Part shown: one piece after another, positions 9,151 through 16,965 of the stretch
Position numbering within the stretch: position 1 is the first letter of the stretch
Layout: each line of letters begins with the position of its first letter
Source: Natronosporangium sp035305625
GTDB taxonomy: Bacteria > Actinomycetota > Actinomycetes > Mycobacteriales > Micromonosporaceae
Direction of reading: 5' to 3'
Length of the DNA: 64,000 nt
Assembly: GCA_963809545.1 (NCBI GenBank)
Contig: CAWEKD010000007.1
Coordinates: 372,001-436,000 of the forward strand
The notes under the pieces: generated by a model
Database searches by the model: none
What the model was told of the DNA's origin: nothing
Seen by the model: only the letters and a program-made list of their open reading frames with translations
Position numbers and translations under genes: made by a program

Positions 9151-10216
9151 CCGATCCTTCCACGTTGCGCCCCCCGCTCGAGGCTACGTCCTCCGGCCGC
9201 CCGCCCGGGCCGCGGTGGTGGGTCAGTGGCCGGCGATCACCGTCGGCGTGTTCGATCAGTGAGTTGACCAGACCCGCCACCCGCTCCGGGTCGCGGGTAT
9301 TGAAGACGAACTCGCGCTCCTCCGACAGGGTCAGCCGGATCCCCGGCCCGCTCCGGAACACCAGCGCCCGCCCCCCGGGGCGGGCCCGGTACCCCCAACC
9401 ACCCCATTCGAACAGACTCACCTCGGTCACCTCCGCCGCGGCGACCTCCGCCAACGGCACGGTGAACCGCGGCCAGCCCCACCATCCCAGCGCGATGTGC
9501 AGGCCGCGCTGGTCCACGGTGAGCCGGGCGCTGGCGAACAGCCCGCACCCCACCGCGACGACCAGTACCGGGCTGGCCGCCCAGATGTTCACGACGGCCG
9601 CCATGACCGCCGCCAGCCCGAGCAGCAGCGCCGGCACCACCAGGAACCCTCGGGGAGGGGGGAACGTCTCCCGCCACACCGGCTGCTCCCCCGCCCCCAG
9701 CGGGGTCCGCGGAAGATCGGGGGCGGGCCGATCGGGGGCGGCCCGGCGCTCCGGGGCCCGACCGAGCAGCCCCACCGCCACCGCCGGGACCGCCGTCATC
9801 GCCACCAGCAGCGCGGGAATCTGCCAGGTGGGCTCCGGTGCCCGATAGGGGTCGGTGAGATCCAGGGCGAGGGTGGCGACCGTCAGCCACAGGCCGGCGG
9901 CGAACCCGCCAGCGGCCGCACCGACCGCGATCAGCACCCGGCGGACGTTCCAGCTCAGCCGGTGCGCCAACGCCCCGACCCAGGCCGGCAGACTCCCCAC
10001 CCTGGCCATCACCGCCATGGCGGTGACCGTCCCGGTCAGCGAGGTGGTGCCGTCCACCTTGCCGTCAGCCCCCCAGTGCGAGGGCAGGGGATCCGGTAGC
10101 CGGTCCCGCCACAGCAGATAGGACCCGATGACGAACAGGAACGGCAAGCTCGCCACCAGCGCCGCGATCCACCACCGCCACGACTGATGGCGGCCGGCTG
10201 CGTTCCCTTCATCCAC
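9095..10216 (-). CDS. DUF1648-type membrane protein
   Basis: Predicted integral membrane protein of about 373 residues. It has an N-terminal helix followed by LPDPLPSHWGADGKVDG, the DUF1648 signature, then four or five more hydrophobic segments and a C-terminal beta-rich region with an RSGPGIRL / FVFNTRDPE motif. I chose the GTG at 10216 because AAGGG lies about 9 nt upstream; the longer frame to 10276 would start inside a terminator hairpin. The last 56 nt overlap the ABC-F gene, suggesting coupling. The family is common in Gram-positive bacteria and has no settled function. Confidence 0.7.
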   Translation of the reverse strand: MDEGNAAGRHQSWRWWIAALVASLPFLFVIGSYLLWRDRLPDPLPSHWGADGKVDGTTSLTGTVTAMAVMARVGSLPAWVGALAHRLSWNVRRVLIAVGAAAGGFAAGLWLTVATLALDLTDPYRAPEPTWQIPALLVAMTAVPAVAVGLLGRAPERRAAPDRPAPDLPRTPLGAGEQPVWRETFPPPRGFLVVPALLLGLAAVMAAVVNIWAASPVLVVAVGCGLFASARLTVDQRGLHIALGWWGWPRFTVPLAEVAAAEVTEVSLFEWGGWGYRARPGGRALVFRSGPGIRLTLSEEREFVFNTRDPERVAGLVNSLIEHADGDRRPLTHHRGPGGRPEDVASSGGRNVEGSDGQPHQPGPSQQDVRRGG

Positions 10217-10257
10217 CTTGGCGCATCCCTTTCTCCTGCGGGCCACTGCTGACGGCC

Positions 10258-10298
10258 AGCGCCGCCGCCCCGGCAAGTCTAGGTGGGGCGGCGGCGCT
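10258..10298 (-). terminator. Intrinsic terminator-like hairpin after GAP-family gene
   Basis: A perfect 14-bp GC-rich stem (10258-10271 with 10285-10298) has a 13-nt loop. It lies just 3' of the minus-strand GAP gene that stops at 10315. There is no T-tract, as is usual in actinobacteria. Confidence 0.6.
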
Positions 10299-10314
10299 CC
10301 CTATCCGGCGATAC

Positions 10315-11031
10315 TCATCCAAAGCTGATGGTCAGATTCCCGATCGCGTTGAGCCCCAGGAAAATGCCGAGGGCACCGACCACCCATCCGAGCATCTTGC
10401 CGCTGTGACGGGTCAGCCAGGCGTTGAGCCGCTGCAGGAGCGGGTCGATCCAGCGGTGAGCGAGCAGCCGCCCCCCGGCCAACATCACCGCCGGTAGGCA
10501 CATCACCACGCAATATCCCGCCAACACGGCGACGGTGGTGGGCCACGCGAGGTCGGCCACGACCAGCGCCCCGATCGCCCCGAGGTACGGCAGCATGGTG
10601 GCCACCTCCAGCCCCGCGGCCAGCAGCGCCAATCCGATCAGTCCGAGGTAGCCGCCCTGGCCGGACATCGCCCGCTCCCGCCACCGTTGGATCCGGCCGG
10701 GGCGCCCGCCGGCCTGGTTGGCGCGCGCCTCCAGCCGGTAACTCCACCCGAACAACACCACCCCGACGGCTAGCTGCCCGATCCGTAGCGGCGGCTCTGG
10801 GATGTCCGCCAACGCCGCCGTGACTCCGTCCCGGAGGGCGCCCGCGGTCGCGACCAGCAGCACCCCGACCGCGAAGTAGAATCCCGCGACCGCCCCCAGG
10901 TAGACCAGGATGCGTCCGATGCGGAGTCGGCCGGCGGACAGCAGTAACCAGATCGGGATCAGCAGCGTCCCGAAGCTGGTGCTGTCCAGCAGCGCCAATC
11001 CGAGCAGGAGCAGCCCCAGGCCGACCGTCAT
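10315..11031 (-). CDS. GAP-family (Sap-like) multi-TM membrane protein
   Basis: 238 residues with about six hydrophobic segments: residues 1-28, 41-63, 85-100, 128-148, 150-185 and 210-230. It resembles the GAP family named after the mycobacterial sulfolipid-1-addressing protein, whose members are thought to help export lipids or glycopeptidolipids in mycobacteria. The family assignment rests on the overall pattern and on the DSTSFGTLLIP start and the Gly/Pro-rich central helix. It lies just downstream of an ABC-2 exporter (17 nt from the permease stop) and may be co-transcribed with it. Confidence 0.65.
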   Translation of the reverse strand: MTVGLGLLLLGLALLDSTSFGTLLIPIWLLLSAGRLRIGRILVYLGAVAGFYFAVGVLLVATAGALRDGVTAALADIPEPPLRIGQLAVGVVLFGWSYRLEARANQAGGRPGRIQRWRERAMSGQGGYLGLIGLALLAAGLEVATMLPYLGAIGALVVADLAWPTTVAVLAGYCVVMCLPAVMLAGGRLLAHRWIDPLLQRLNAWLTRHSGKMLGWVVGALGIFLGLNAIGNLTISFG

Positions 11032-11047
11032 CGCCTCTCCCCACTTC

Positions 11048-11836
11048 TCACGGCGCCTCGGCCCGGAGGACCCGCAGCGTCCCGATCAGCAGCGGCAGCA
11101 CCACCCAGACGGCGGTGGTCGTGCCCAACTGGGCCCACTGCTGCCCGGTCAACGTCGCCCCGTTCAGGATCGGCGCCATGGTGAGGCTGAAGTCGAGCCA
11201 CCGCGCCGCGGTCGCCAACCAACTCACCAGCCCACCCAGCACCGACCAGATGGTCGGCAACACGAAGTAGCTGACGATCGCCAGCGGGGTGTTGAGCAGC
11301 AGCATGCCGAACGCGATCCCCATCGTGACGTTGATCAGCTGCATGACCGCGGCCGCGCCCACCTGGGCCAGGCCGATCCCCCACGCCGCGTCGCCGCCGA
11401 TGGCCATGGCCACCAGGTTGACCGCGGCGGCGATCAGCCCGCTCGCACCGAGCGATGCGAGCGCGATGATCATGCCGGCGGCCAATTTGGCCCCCACCAC
11501 CCGGCTGCGGGCCGGCACCAACGCAAACGTGGTCAACGCCGTGCGCTGGGACCATTCACTGGTCACGGTGAGAATGCCCAGCACCGGCAACAGGATCCCG
11601 ATCGGCAACAGCGTGCCGAGGAAGAAGATTTCGAACCGGCGCAGCGCTGGGTCGAGCGCGAACAGCTGAATGGTCGCGAACCCGATGCAGCTGAGCACGA
11701 TCGCCACCATCAGCCACACCCCGGCGCGGGTGTCGACCAGCTTCCGCAGCTCGACCATGGTCAACCGGGCCAGTGACGGCCGGCGGAGCGGAACTGCCGG
11801 CGCGGATGTGGTGGGCGAAGCGAGCGTCGCGGTCAT
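11048..11836 (-). CDS. ABC-2 type transporter permease
   Basis: 262 residues with six predicted membrane segments: about 39-60, 72-93, 118-140, 147-172, 178-206 and 232-250. It begins with a cytoplasmic LTMVELRKLVDTRAG segment typical of ABC-2 permeases. The start ATG overlaps the stop of the ATPase gene at 11833 as ATGA, so the two form one exporter. A histidine kinase/response regulator pair lies divergently upstream, as in peptide- or antibiotic-responsive export modules. The substrate is unknown. Confidence 0.85.
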   Translation of the reverse strand: MTATLASPTTSAPAVPLRRPSLARLTMVELRKLVDTRAGVWLMVAIVLSCIGFATIQLFALDPALRRFEIFFLGTLLPIGILLPVLGILTVTSEWSQRTALTTFALVPARSRVVGAKLAAGMIIALASLGASGLIAAAVNLVAMAIGGDAAWGIGLAQVGAAAVMQLINVTMGIAFGMLLLNTPLAIVSYFVLPTIWSVLGGLVSWLATAARWLDFSLTMAPILNGATLTGQQWAQLGTTTAVWVVLPLLIGTLRVLRAEAP

Positions 11837-12726
11837 CGATTCCCCCCTTGCGGTGTGTGAGTGCGGGTCATGGTGAGGAAGAGCTCTTCCAGCCCGTCGA
11901 CGGACGGACGCAGTTCGGTGAGCACCGCCCCGCAGGCGGCGGCGATCTCCCCCACCTGGTCGGCGGTGGCCTGCACTACCAGCGCCCCGTCGGTGGCGCT
12001 GGTCACCGACAGTCCGGCGGCGACCAGCCGCTCCTGGAACGCCTGCTGATCCCGGGCGCGCACCCGGACCCCGGAGCCGGCGAGCAGGTGGTCCTTGTCC
12101 CCCTCGGCGACGATGCGCCCCCGGTCGATGACCACCAGCCGGTCGGCCACCGCCTCCACCTCCCGCAGCAGGTGGGAGGAGAGCAGTACGGTGCCGCCCC
12201 GGTCGGCGAACTGGCGTAGCAGGGTCCGCAGCCAGACGATGCCCTCCGGGTCCAGGCCGTTGGCCGGCTCGTCCAGGACCAGCACCCGCGGGTCACCCAA
12301 CAGGGCGTACGCAATGCCGAGCCGTTGCCGCATCCCCAGCGAGTAGCCCCCGACTCGCCGCCCGGCGGCCTCCGCCAGCCCCACCAACCGCAGCAGCTGG
12401 TCGACCCGGTCTCGCGGCGCACCCAGGACCGCGGCGGCCAGCAGCAATGTCTCCCGCCCGGTCCGACCCCGGTGCCACGCGGAGGCGTCGAGCAGCACCC
12501 CCACCTCCCGGCCCGGGTTGGGCAGCGCCGCGTAGGGGACCCCGCCGATGGCGGTGGTACCACCGTTGGGGGTGGTCAGCCCACACAACATCCGCAAGGT
12601 GGTGGACTTGCCGGCACCGTTGGGCCCCAGAAAACCCGTGACCGTGCCGGGCTCGCAGGTAAACGAGACCCGGTCGACCACGGTGCGGCCGCGGTACCGC
12701 TTGGTCAGGTCTTTCACCACGATCAT
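11833..12726 (-). CDS. ABC transporter ATP-binding protein (exporter type)
   Basis: 297-residue ATPase that should power the permease directly downstream. Walker A is GPNGAGKST, the signature region is YSLGMRQRLGIA, Walker B is VLVLDEPANGLD and the H-loop is SSH. The C-terminal 90 residues form the extra domain seen in CcmA/BcrA-like exporters. The ATG at 12726 begins MIVVKDLTKRY, the standard N-terminus; the much longer open frame upstream is non-coding. Divergent from the histidine kinase at 12904. Confidence 0.9.
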   Translation of the reverse strand: MIVVKDLTKRYRGRTVVDRVSFTCEPGTVTGFLGPNGAGKSTTLRMLCGLTTPNGGTTAIGGVPYAALPNPGREVGVLLDASAWHRGRTGRETLLLAAAVLGAPRDRVDQLLRLVGLAEAAGRRVGGYSLGMRQRLGIAYALLGDPRVLVLDEPANGLDPEGIVWLRTLLRQFADRGGTVLLSSHLLREVEAVADRLVVIDRGRIVAEGDKDHLLAGSGVRVRARDQQAFQERLVAAGLSVTSATDGALVVQATADQVGEIAAACGAVLTELRPSVDGLEELFLTMTRTHTPQGGNR

Positions 12727-12890
12727 GTGACCAAGCCTGCGGCTCCGCCCGGCCCTCCGGCTTCGGCTGGCGGTCGATATCGCGTGACTTTGCGCCATGG
12801 TTGGCCACGACCTTGGATCACCGCCGCCGTCCATCTTTGGGCGATCACCGCGGTAGACCTTGGTCGGTATCCGCGCGGCGTACCTGCCCG

Positions 12891-12896
12891 TACGAT
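12891..12896 (+). promoter_or_regulatory. -10 element for leaderless histidine kinase transcript
   Basis: TACGAT (TANNNT) ends 7 nt before the ATG at 12904. This favours 12904 over the in-frame ATG at 12895, which overlaps the -10 itself. Confidence 0.45.
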
Positions 12897-12903
12897 GGCG
12901 ATC

Positions 12904-14112
12904 ATGAGCGGTGGGGGGCCACGGTTGCCGAACACCGGTCCGACCCGGCGGGACGTACGGGACTGGCTGGTCGACACGGCGGCGTTCCTGCTCGCGGCCG
13001 CCTGGGTGGCGCTGACCGCCGGGTTGTGGTGGGCGCTCCATCACCTCGGGGAGCTCTCGGCCCCACCCGCCCTCCTGATCACCGACGTCGTCGTCGGGGT
13101 CCTGTCCACCGGGTTGGTATGGCTGCGGCGGCGCTGGCCGGTGGGGCTGGCGGTGGCGCTGCTGCCGACCGGGGTGTTCTCCACCGCCGCCGGCATGTCG
13201 GCGACGATCGCGCTGTTCACGGTGGCGGTACGCCGGCGGCCCGCGATCACCCTGCTGCTGGCGGCGCTGTACGCCGCCAGCGCGGTGCCGTACTACGGCT
13301 ACCAGATCAACCCGCTGCAGCCGGAGGCGCCCTACTGGTGGAACGTGCTGTGGGCCAGCCTGATCACCACCTTGGTGATCGGATGGGGGCTGTTCGCCCG
13401 GGCCCGCATCCAGCTCCTGCAGTCGCTGCACGAGCGGGCGGTACGGGCGGAGGCGGAACAGCAGCTGCGGGCCGAGCAGGCCCGCCACCTGGAGCGGGAA
13501 CGGATCGCCCGGGAGATGCACGACGTGCTGGCCCACCGGATCTCGCTGCTGAGCATGCACGCGGGCGCGCTGGAGTACCGCACCGACGCACCCCCGGAGG
13601 AGGTCGCCCGGATCGCCGGGGTGATCCGCAGCACCGCGCACCAGACGCTGCAGGACCTGCGGGAGGTGATCGGGGTGCTGCGGGGCGGGACCACGGGCGG
13701 GGAGACCCGTCCCCAACCCGTCCTGAGCGACCTACCGACGCTGGTGGATGAGGCGCGGCAGGCCGGCGCCCGGGTGCGGTGGGACAACCAGCTCGACGAC
13801 CTGTCGGCCGTCCCCGAACACGTGGGCCGGACCGCGTACCGGATCGTGCAGGAAGGGCTCACCAACGCCCGCAAACACGCCCCCGGCGCCGTGGTGGACC
13901 TGCTGCTCACCGGTCAGCCGGGGGACGGCCTCACCATCGAGCTGCGTAACCCCGCCCCGGTGAGGGAGCACACCATCCCCCAGATCCCGGGCAGCGGCAC
14001 CGGACTGGTGGGGCTTACGGAGCGCGCCACGCTGGCCGGGGGCCGGTTGGAGCACGGGCCGACTCCTGACGGCGGTTACCGGCTCCGGGCATGGCTACCC
14101 TGGCCAGCATGA
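12904..14112 (+). CDS. Sensor histidine kinase (NarL/DesK-type, HisKA_3)
   Basis: About 402 residues. The N-terminal half has five or six membrane helices with very short loops, so it probably senses membrane or ligand state within the bilayer. A coiled-coil linker leads to the HisKA_3 dimerisation motif ERIAREMHDVLAHRISLL with its phospho-acceptor His. The HATPase region has the N-box VQEGLTNARKHA and a GTGLVGL glycine box. The stop overlaps the regulator start as ATGA. It is divergent from the ABC-2 ATPase/permease operon, its most likely target (inference). Confidence 0.88.
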   Translation: MSGGGPRLPNTGPTRRDVRDWLVDTAAFLLAAAWVALTAGLWWALHHLGELSAPPALLITDVVVGVLSTGLVWLRRRWPVGLAVALLPTGVFSTAAGMSATIALFTVAVRRRPAITLLLAALYAASAVPYYGYQINPLQPEAPYWWNVLWASLITTLVIGWGLFARARIQLLQSLHERAVRAEAEQQLRAEQARHLERERIAREMHDVLAHRISLLSMHAGALEYRTDAPPEEVARIAGVIRSTAHQTLQDLREVIGVLRGGTTGGETRPQPVLSDLPTLVDEARQAGARVRWDNQLDDLSAVPEHVGRTAYRIVQEGLTNARKHAPGAVVDLLLTGQPGDGLTIELRNPAPVREHTIPQIPGSGTGLVGLTERATLAGGRLEHGPTPDGGYRLRAWLPWPA

Positions 14113-14789
14113 CCAGTGCGGAGCCTGCCTCACCGATCCGGGTGTTGATCGTCGACGACGACCCGCTGGTCCGGGCCGGGTTGTCGTTCATGCTGGGCGG
14201 GGCCCCTGACCTGGAGATCGTCGGTGAGGCGGCCGACGGGGACGAGGTCGCGGCCGCGGTGGCGCGGACCCGACCGGATGTGGTGCTGATGGACATCCGG
14301 ATGCCGCGGGTGGATGGGCTGGCCGCCACCGAGCTGCTGCGCCGCCGGGGTGACTCGCCCCAGATCATCGTGCTGACCACATTCCACGCCGACGAGTACG
14401 TGCTGCGGGCGCTACGCGCCGGTGCCAGCGGGTTCCTGCTCAAGGACACTCCCCCGCCGCAGATCGTGGACGCGATCCGGCGGGTGGTCGCGGGCGAACC
14501 GATGCTGTCCCCGCAGGTGCTGCGGCAACTGGTCGACCACGTCGCCAGCACCGGCACCTCCCAGGACCCGCGGCGGGACCAGGCCCGGCAGCTGTTGGAC
14601 CGGCTCAGTGACCGGGAACGGGAGGTCGCGGTGGCGATCGGACAGGGCAAGTCCAACGCCGAGATCGCCGCCGAGCTGTACATGAGCGTGGCCACGGTGA
14701 AAGCCCACGTGTCCCGGCTTCTGACCAAGCTGGAGCTCACCAACCGGGTGCAGATCGCGCTGCTGGTCCACGACGCCGGCCTGGTGTGA
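14109..14789 (+). CDS. LuxR/NarL-type response regulator
   Basis: Partner of the kinase just upstream. The receiver domain has the acidic pocket VDDD, phospho-acceptor Asp in VVLMDIRMP, the conserved Thr in LTTF and Lys in LLKDT. The C-terminal LuxR helix-turn-helix is LSDREREVAVAIGQGKSNAE...VATVKAHVSRLLTKL. I use the ATG at 14109 (226 residues), which makes the ATGA overlap; an in-frame ATG at 14091 lies inside the kinase gene. It probably controls the divergent exporter at 11048-12726. Confidence 0.9.
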   Translation: MTSAEPASPIRVLIVDDDPLVRAGLSFMLGGAPDLEIVGEAADGDEVAAAVARTRPDVVLMDIRMPRVDGLAATELLRRRGDSPQIIVLTTFHADEYVLRALRAGASGFLLKDTPPPQIVDAIRRVVAGEPMLSPQVLRQLVDHVASTGTSQDPRRDQARQLLDRLSDREREVAVAIGQGKSNAEIAAELYMSVATVKAHVSRLLTKLELTNRVQIALLVHDAGLV

Positions 14790-14792
14790 ACC

Positions 14793-14811
14793 ACCGCCCT
14801 TTGGCGGCGGT
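14793..14811. terminator. Short hairpin between convergent genes
   Basis: ACCGCC pairs with GGCGGT around the loop in the 54-nt gap between the response regulator (stop 14789) and the minus-strand ABC gene (stop 14844). It is a weak candidate bidirectional terminator. Confidence 0.35.
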
Positions 14812-14843
14812 CGGTGTTCACCGGCGGGGCGGCACCCGGGAAA

Positions 14844-15557
14844 TCAACCGCGCGGCGGATCGACAGCCGCGGCTGATGTTCGTGACTCGAGTGGTCTCAG
14901 CCGTCCGTCCTCCATGCTGAGGATGCGGTCGGCATGGTGCAGGATGCTGTGGTCGTGGGTCACCATGACCGTCGCGACCTGATGGGTAGCGGTTTCCTTG
15001 GCGAGAAGCTCGACGATGTCCCGGCTGCGCCGATGATCAAGCGCAGAGGTGGGTTCGTCGACCAGGAGCACGGCGGGGCGGTTCATGAGGGCCCGGGCGA
15101 TGCCGACCCGTTGGCGCTCGCCACCGGAAAGTTGATGAGGGCGATGGCGGACGCGGTGACTGAGCCCGACCTCCTCGAGGAGACGCAGGGCAGCGTCACG
15201 GCCCTGTCGGGGTCGTTTTCCTCGCAAGTAGAGCGGGAGCAGCAGCTGTTCCAGCACGGTCAGCGACGGGATGAGGTTGTCACTCTGAAACACGAACCCG
15301 ATCCGCTCGCGCCGGATGCGTGCCCGCTCGGTCTTGGACGCGCGCGTCACCTCGACGCTGTCGATGACGACCTGCCCGGCGTCGGGGGTCTGCAATGCTC
15401 CCGCTACCGCGAGGAGGCTGGATTTACCGGACCCCGACGGCCCCACCACCGCGACCAGCTCCCCGGGGTGCACCTCAAGGGACACCTCATCCAGGGCACG
15501 GACCTGTTCGTCACCGTCTCCATAGGTGAGCGAGACGGTGTCCAGTCGTAGGGTCAT
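14844..15557 (-). CDS. MacB/LolD-type ABC transporter ATPase
   Basis: 237 residues. Walker A is GPSGSGKSS, signature LSGGERQRVGIARAL, Walker B VLLVDEPTSALD and the H-loop VTHD. The FVFQSDNLIPSLT Q-loop segment is typical of the MacB/LolD/FtsE group that drives FtsX-like mechanotransmission permeases. The start overlaps the permease stop as ATGA, so this is the second gene of the permease-ATPase operon. The divergent histidine kinase/response regulator pair at 16966-18836 is the likely controller. Confidence 0.9.
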   Translation of the reverse strand: MTLRLDTVSLTYGDGDEQVRALDEVSLEVHPGELVAVVGPSGSGKSSLLAVAGALQTPDAGQVVIDSVEVTRASKTERARIRRERIGFVFQSDNLIPSLTVLEQLLLPLYLRGKRPRQGRDAALRLLEEVGLSHRVRHRPHQLSGGERQRVGIARALMNRPAVLLVDEPTSALDHRRSRDIVELLAKETATHQVATVMVTHDHSILHHADRILSMEDGRLRPLESRTSAAAVDPPRG

Positions 15558-16651
15558 CGGGATCCTCCGAGAGCGATGAGCGGGTCGACCGTGGTGATGC
15601 GACGGATAGCGAAGGCCGCGCCGATCATCCCTGCCAGCGCAAGCGACCCGATCGAGGAGAGCACCGGTCCAAGGGACAGCGTGAACGGCACTTGATCACC
15701 GACAGCGCTGCCGAGCAGCACACCCACGAGCAAACCGAACCCGGCGGCGGCGCCGATGATGATGGCGCCTTGTCCCAGCGTTTCCCGCAGCAGGAGCCGG
15801 TCGGTGGCACCGAGTGCCTTGAGCACCCCGATCTCCTGGCGACGTTGCACCGTCCACACGACGAAGAACGCCCCGACGAGCACGGCCGAGATGAGGTACA
15901 ACGCAAGCTGGATCATCTGCATGGTCCGGGTCTCCTCGGTGTAGCCCGGGGAGGAGTGGAACGACTCGCGCAGCGTGACGACCTGGACGTGGTGCGCGGT
16001 GTCGAGCGCCGCCACGTCGGCGTCGTCGGTCAACCGCAGCGCCACGGTGCTGACCCGGTCCGCGGCGTCGTCGGTGTGGCCGAACGACGCCTGCTGCCAC
16101 ACGTCGAGCGGGGCATAGACGACCGGGACGTGCCCGTAGGTACCGGTAGGCGCGATGCCCACGACGGTCAGCGTGGTCCCGACCACATCGAGCCGGATCT
16201 GGTCGCCGATGCCGACCCCGAGGTCGGCAATCGTGTCGGCGATCACGATGCCGTCCGGTGCCGCGCCCAGGGGTTCCCCTTCAGTCACCGCAGGCGCCAG
16301 GAATGAGTCCGGCTCAACCCCGAACAGTGCGAGGTTGACCGGCAGGTCCTTGTCTGTTCGGGCGTTGAACAGGGTGTTGCCCAGCGGCGCGGCCGCTTCC
16401 ACACCCGGCGCCTCGGCGAGAGCCTCCCACGTGGATCGCTCGATGACACTGCTCGAAAACGAGGTGTCCGCGTCTTCGTCAAAGGCGATGTGGGTGGCGG
16501 GCAGGGCGCGCAGCCCGGCGATGCCGTCGTCGACCAGGCCCGTCGCCAGGCCGGACAGCAGCACCACCAGCGTGGCGATCAGGCCGATGACGATACCGAC
16601 GAGGGCGAAGCGTCCCTTGGCGAAACGTAGCTCCCGGAGCGCGAGGAACAC
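15554..16651 (-). CDS. FtsX/MacB-like ABC permease
   Basis: 365 residues with one N-terminal membrane helix (about 14-36), a large extracytoplasmic domain of about 200 residues (40-240), and three C-terminal helices (about 248-268, 295-320, 330-350). This is the standard four-TM FtsX/MacB layout; such proteins act in efflux or peptide sensing rather than classic transport. The GTG at 16651 starts MFLALRELRFAKGRF, a usual N-terminus of the family. Three bases upstream ends a 33-codon ORF in the same frame. Confidence 0.87.
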   Translation of the reverse strand: MFLALRELRFAKGRFALVGIVIGLIATLVVLLSGLATGLVDDGIAGLRALPATHIAFDEDADTSFSSSVIERSTWEALAEAPGVEAAAPLGNTLFNARTDKDLPVNLALFGVEPDSFLAPAVTEGEPLGAAPDGIVIADTIADLGVGIGDQIRLDVVGTTLTVVGIAPTGTYGHVPVVYAPLDVWQQASFGHTDDAADRVSTVALRLTDDADVAALDTAHHVQVVTLRESFHSSPGYTEETRTMQMIQLALYLISAVLVGAFFVVWTVQRRQEIGVLKALGATDRLLLRETLGQGAIIIGAAAGFGLLVGVLLGSAVGDQVPFTLSLGPVLSSIGSLALAGMIGAAFAIRRITTVDPLIALGGSR

Positions 16652-16654
16652 CGC

Positions 16655-16756
16655 TCAGCACACCCCACCAAAGCCGCGACCAACCGCCAGCAGGGGGCCT
16701 GCGGAGCCCAGAGGGAGGCCGTGGGCCCCGCGGACAGGGTCGGTGAGAGATTCCAT
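16655..16756 (-). CDS. 33-residue putative leader peptide upstream of the MacB-like permease
   Basis: An ATG at 16756 sits 4 nt after a strong ribosome-binding sequence, GGAGGA (16761-16766). It reads 33 codons to TGA at 16655-16657, then GCG, then the permease GTG, all in one frame. The peptide starts MESLTDPVRG, becomes Gly/Leu-rich and ends GRGFGGVC with a terminal Cys. No membrane helix or signal peptide is evident. It could couple translation into the permease, act as an attenuator, or encode a small peptide handled by the exporter. I recognise no family, and chance cannot be excluded. Confidence 0.35.
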   Translation of the reverse strand: MESLTDPVRGAHGLPLGSAGPLLAVGRGFGGVC

Positions 16757-16864
16757 TCATTCCTCCACGAGCACAGAGACGCGCCTGGACACCGCCGCTG
16801 GCACGACGGGTCTACGGTAATGAACCCACCGGGCGCTGTCGTCACCCAGACAACGCAACCTCGC

Positions 16865-16960
16865 CTACGCTGGGAGGCGTAGCCACCGAAGGCTGCTACC
16901 CAGCGGCCTACGCGCTACAACGTAGCCGCAGGTCAGAGCCTCCTCCGCCGGCTACGGTAG
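16865..16960. promoter_or_regulatory. Cluster of CTAC/GTAG dyads in the divergent promoter region
   Basis: The 209-nt gap between the leader ORF and the histidine kinase holds three dyads of the same half-site: CTACGC-6 nt-GCGTAG (16865-16882), GCTAC-AAC-GTAGC (16914-16926) and CTAC-G-GTAG (16952-16960). The last overlaps the -10 element. A related CTACGGTA lies at 16812-16819. The arrangement suggests binding sites for the adjacent LuxR-type regulator or another dimeric regulator. Nothing else is recognised in this gap. Confidence 0.5.
16953..16958 (+). promoter_or_regulatory. -10 element for leaderless histidine kinase transcript
   Basis: TACGGT ends 7 nt before the GTG at 16966. It lies inside the CTAC-G-GTAG dyad, so a protein bound there would block RNA polymerase. 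Confidence 0.45.
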
Positions 16961-16965
16961 GTGCC

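Noticed and set aside
7297..9267. Long plus-strand frame opposite the ABC-F gene
   Set aside because: Low-complexity Gln/Pro/Arg translation, no family features; a GC-driven shadow of the well-supported ABC-F gene.
10217..10276. Longer N-terminus for the DUF1648 protein
   Set aside because: The extra codons fall in the terminator hairpin of the upstream GAP-family gene, and a better RBS precedes 10216.
12325..12894. In-frame upstream extension of the first histidine kinase
   Set aside because: It lies opposite the ABC ATPase gene and its translation lacks sense; the -10 spacing places the start at 12904.
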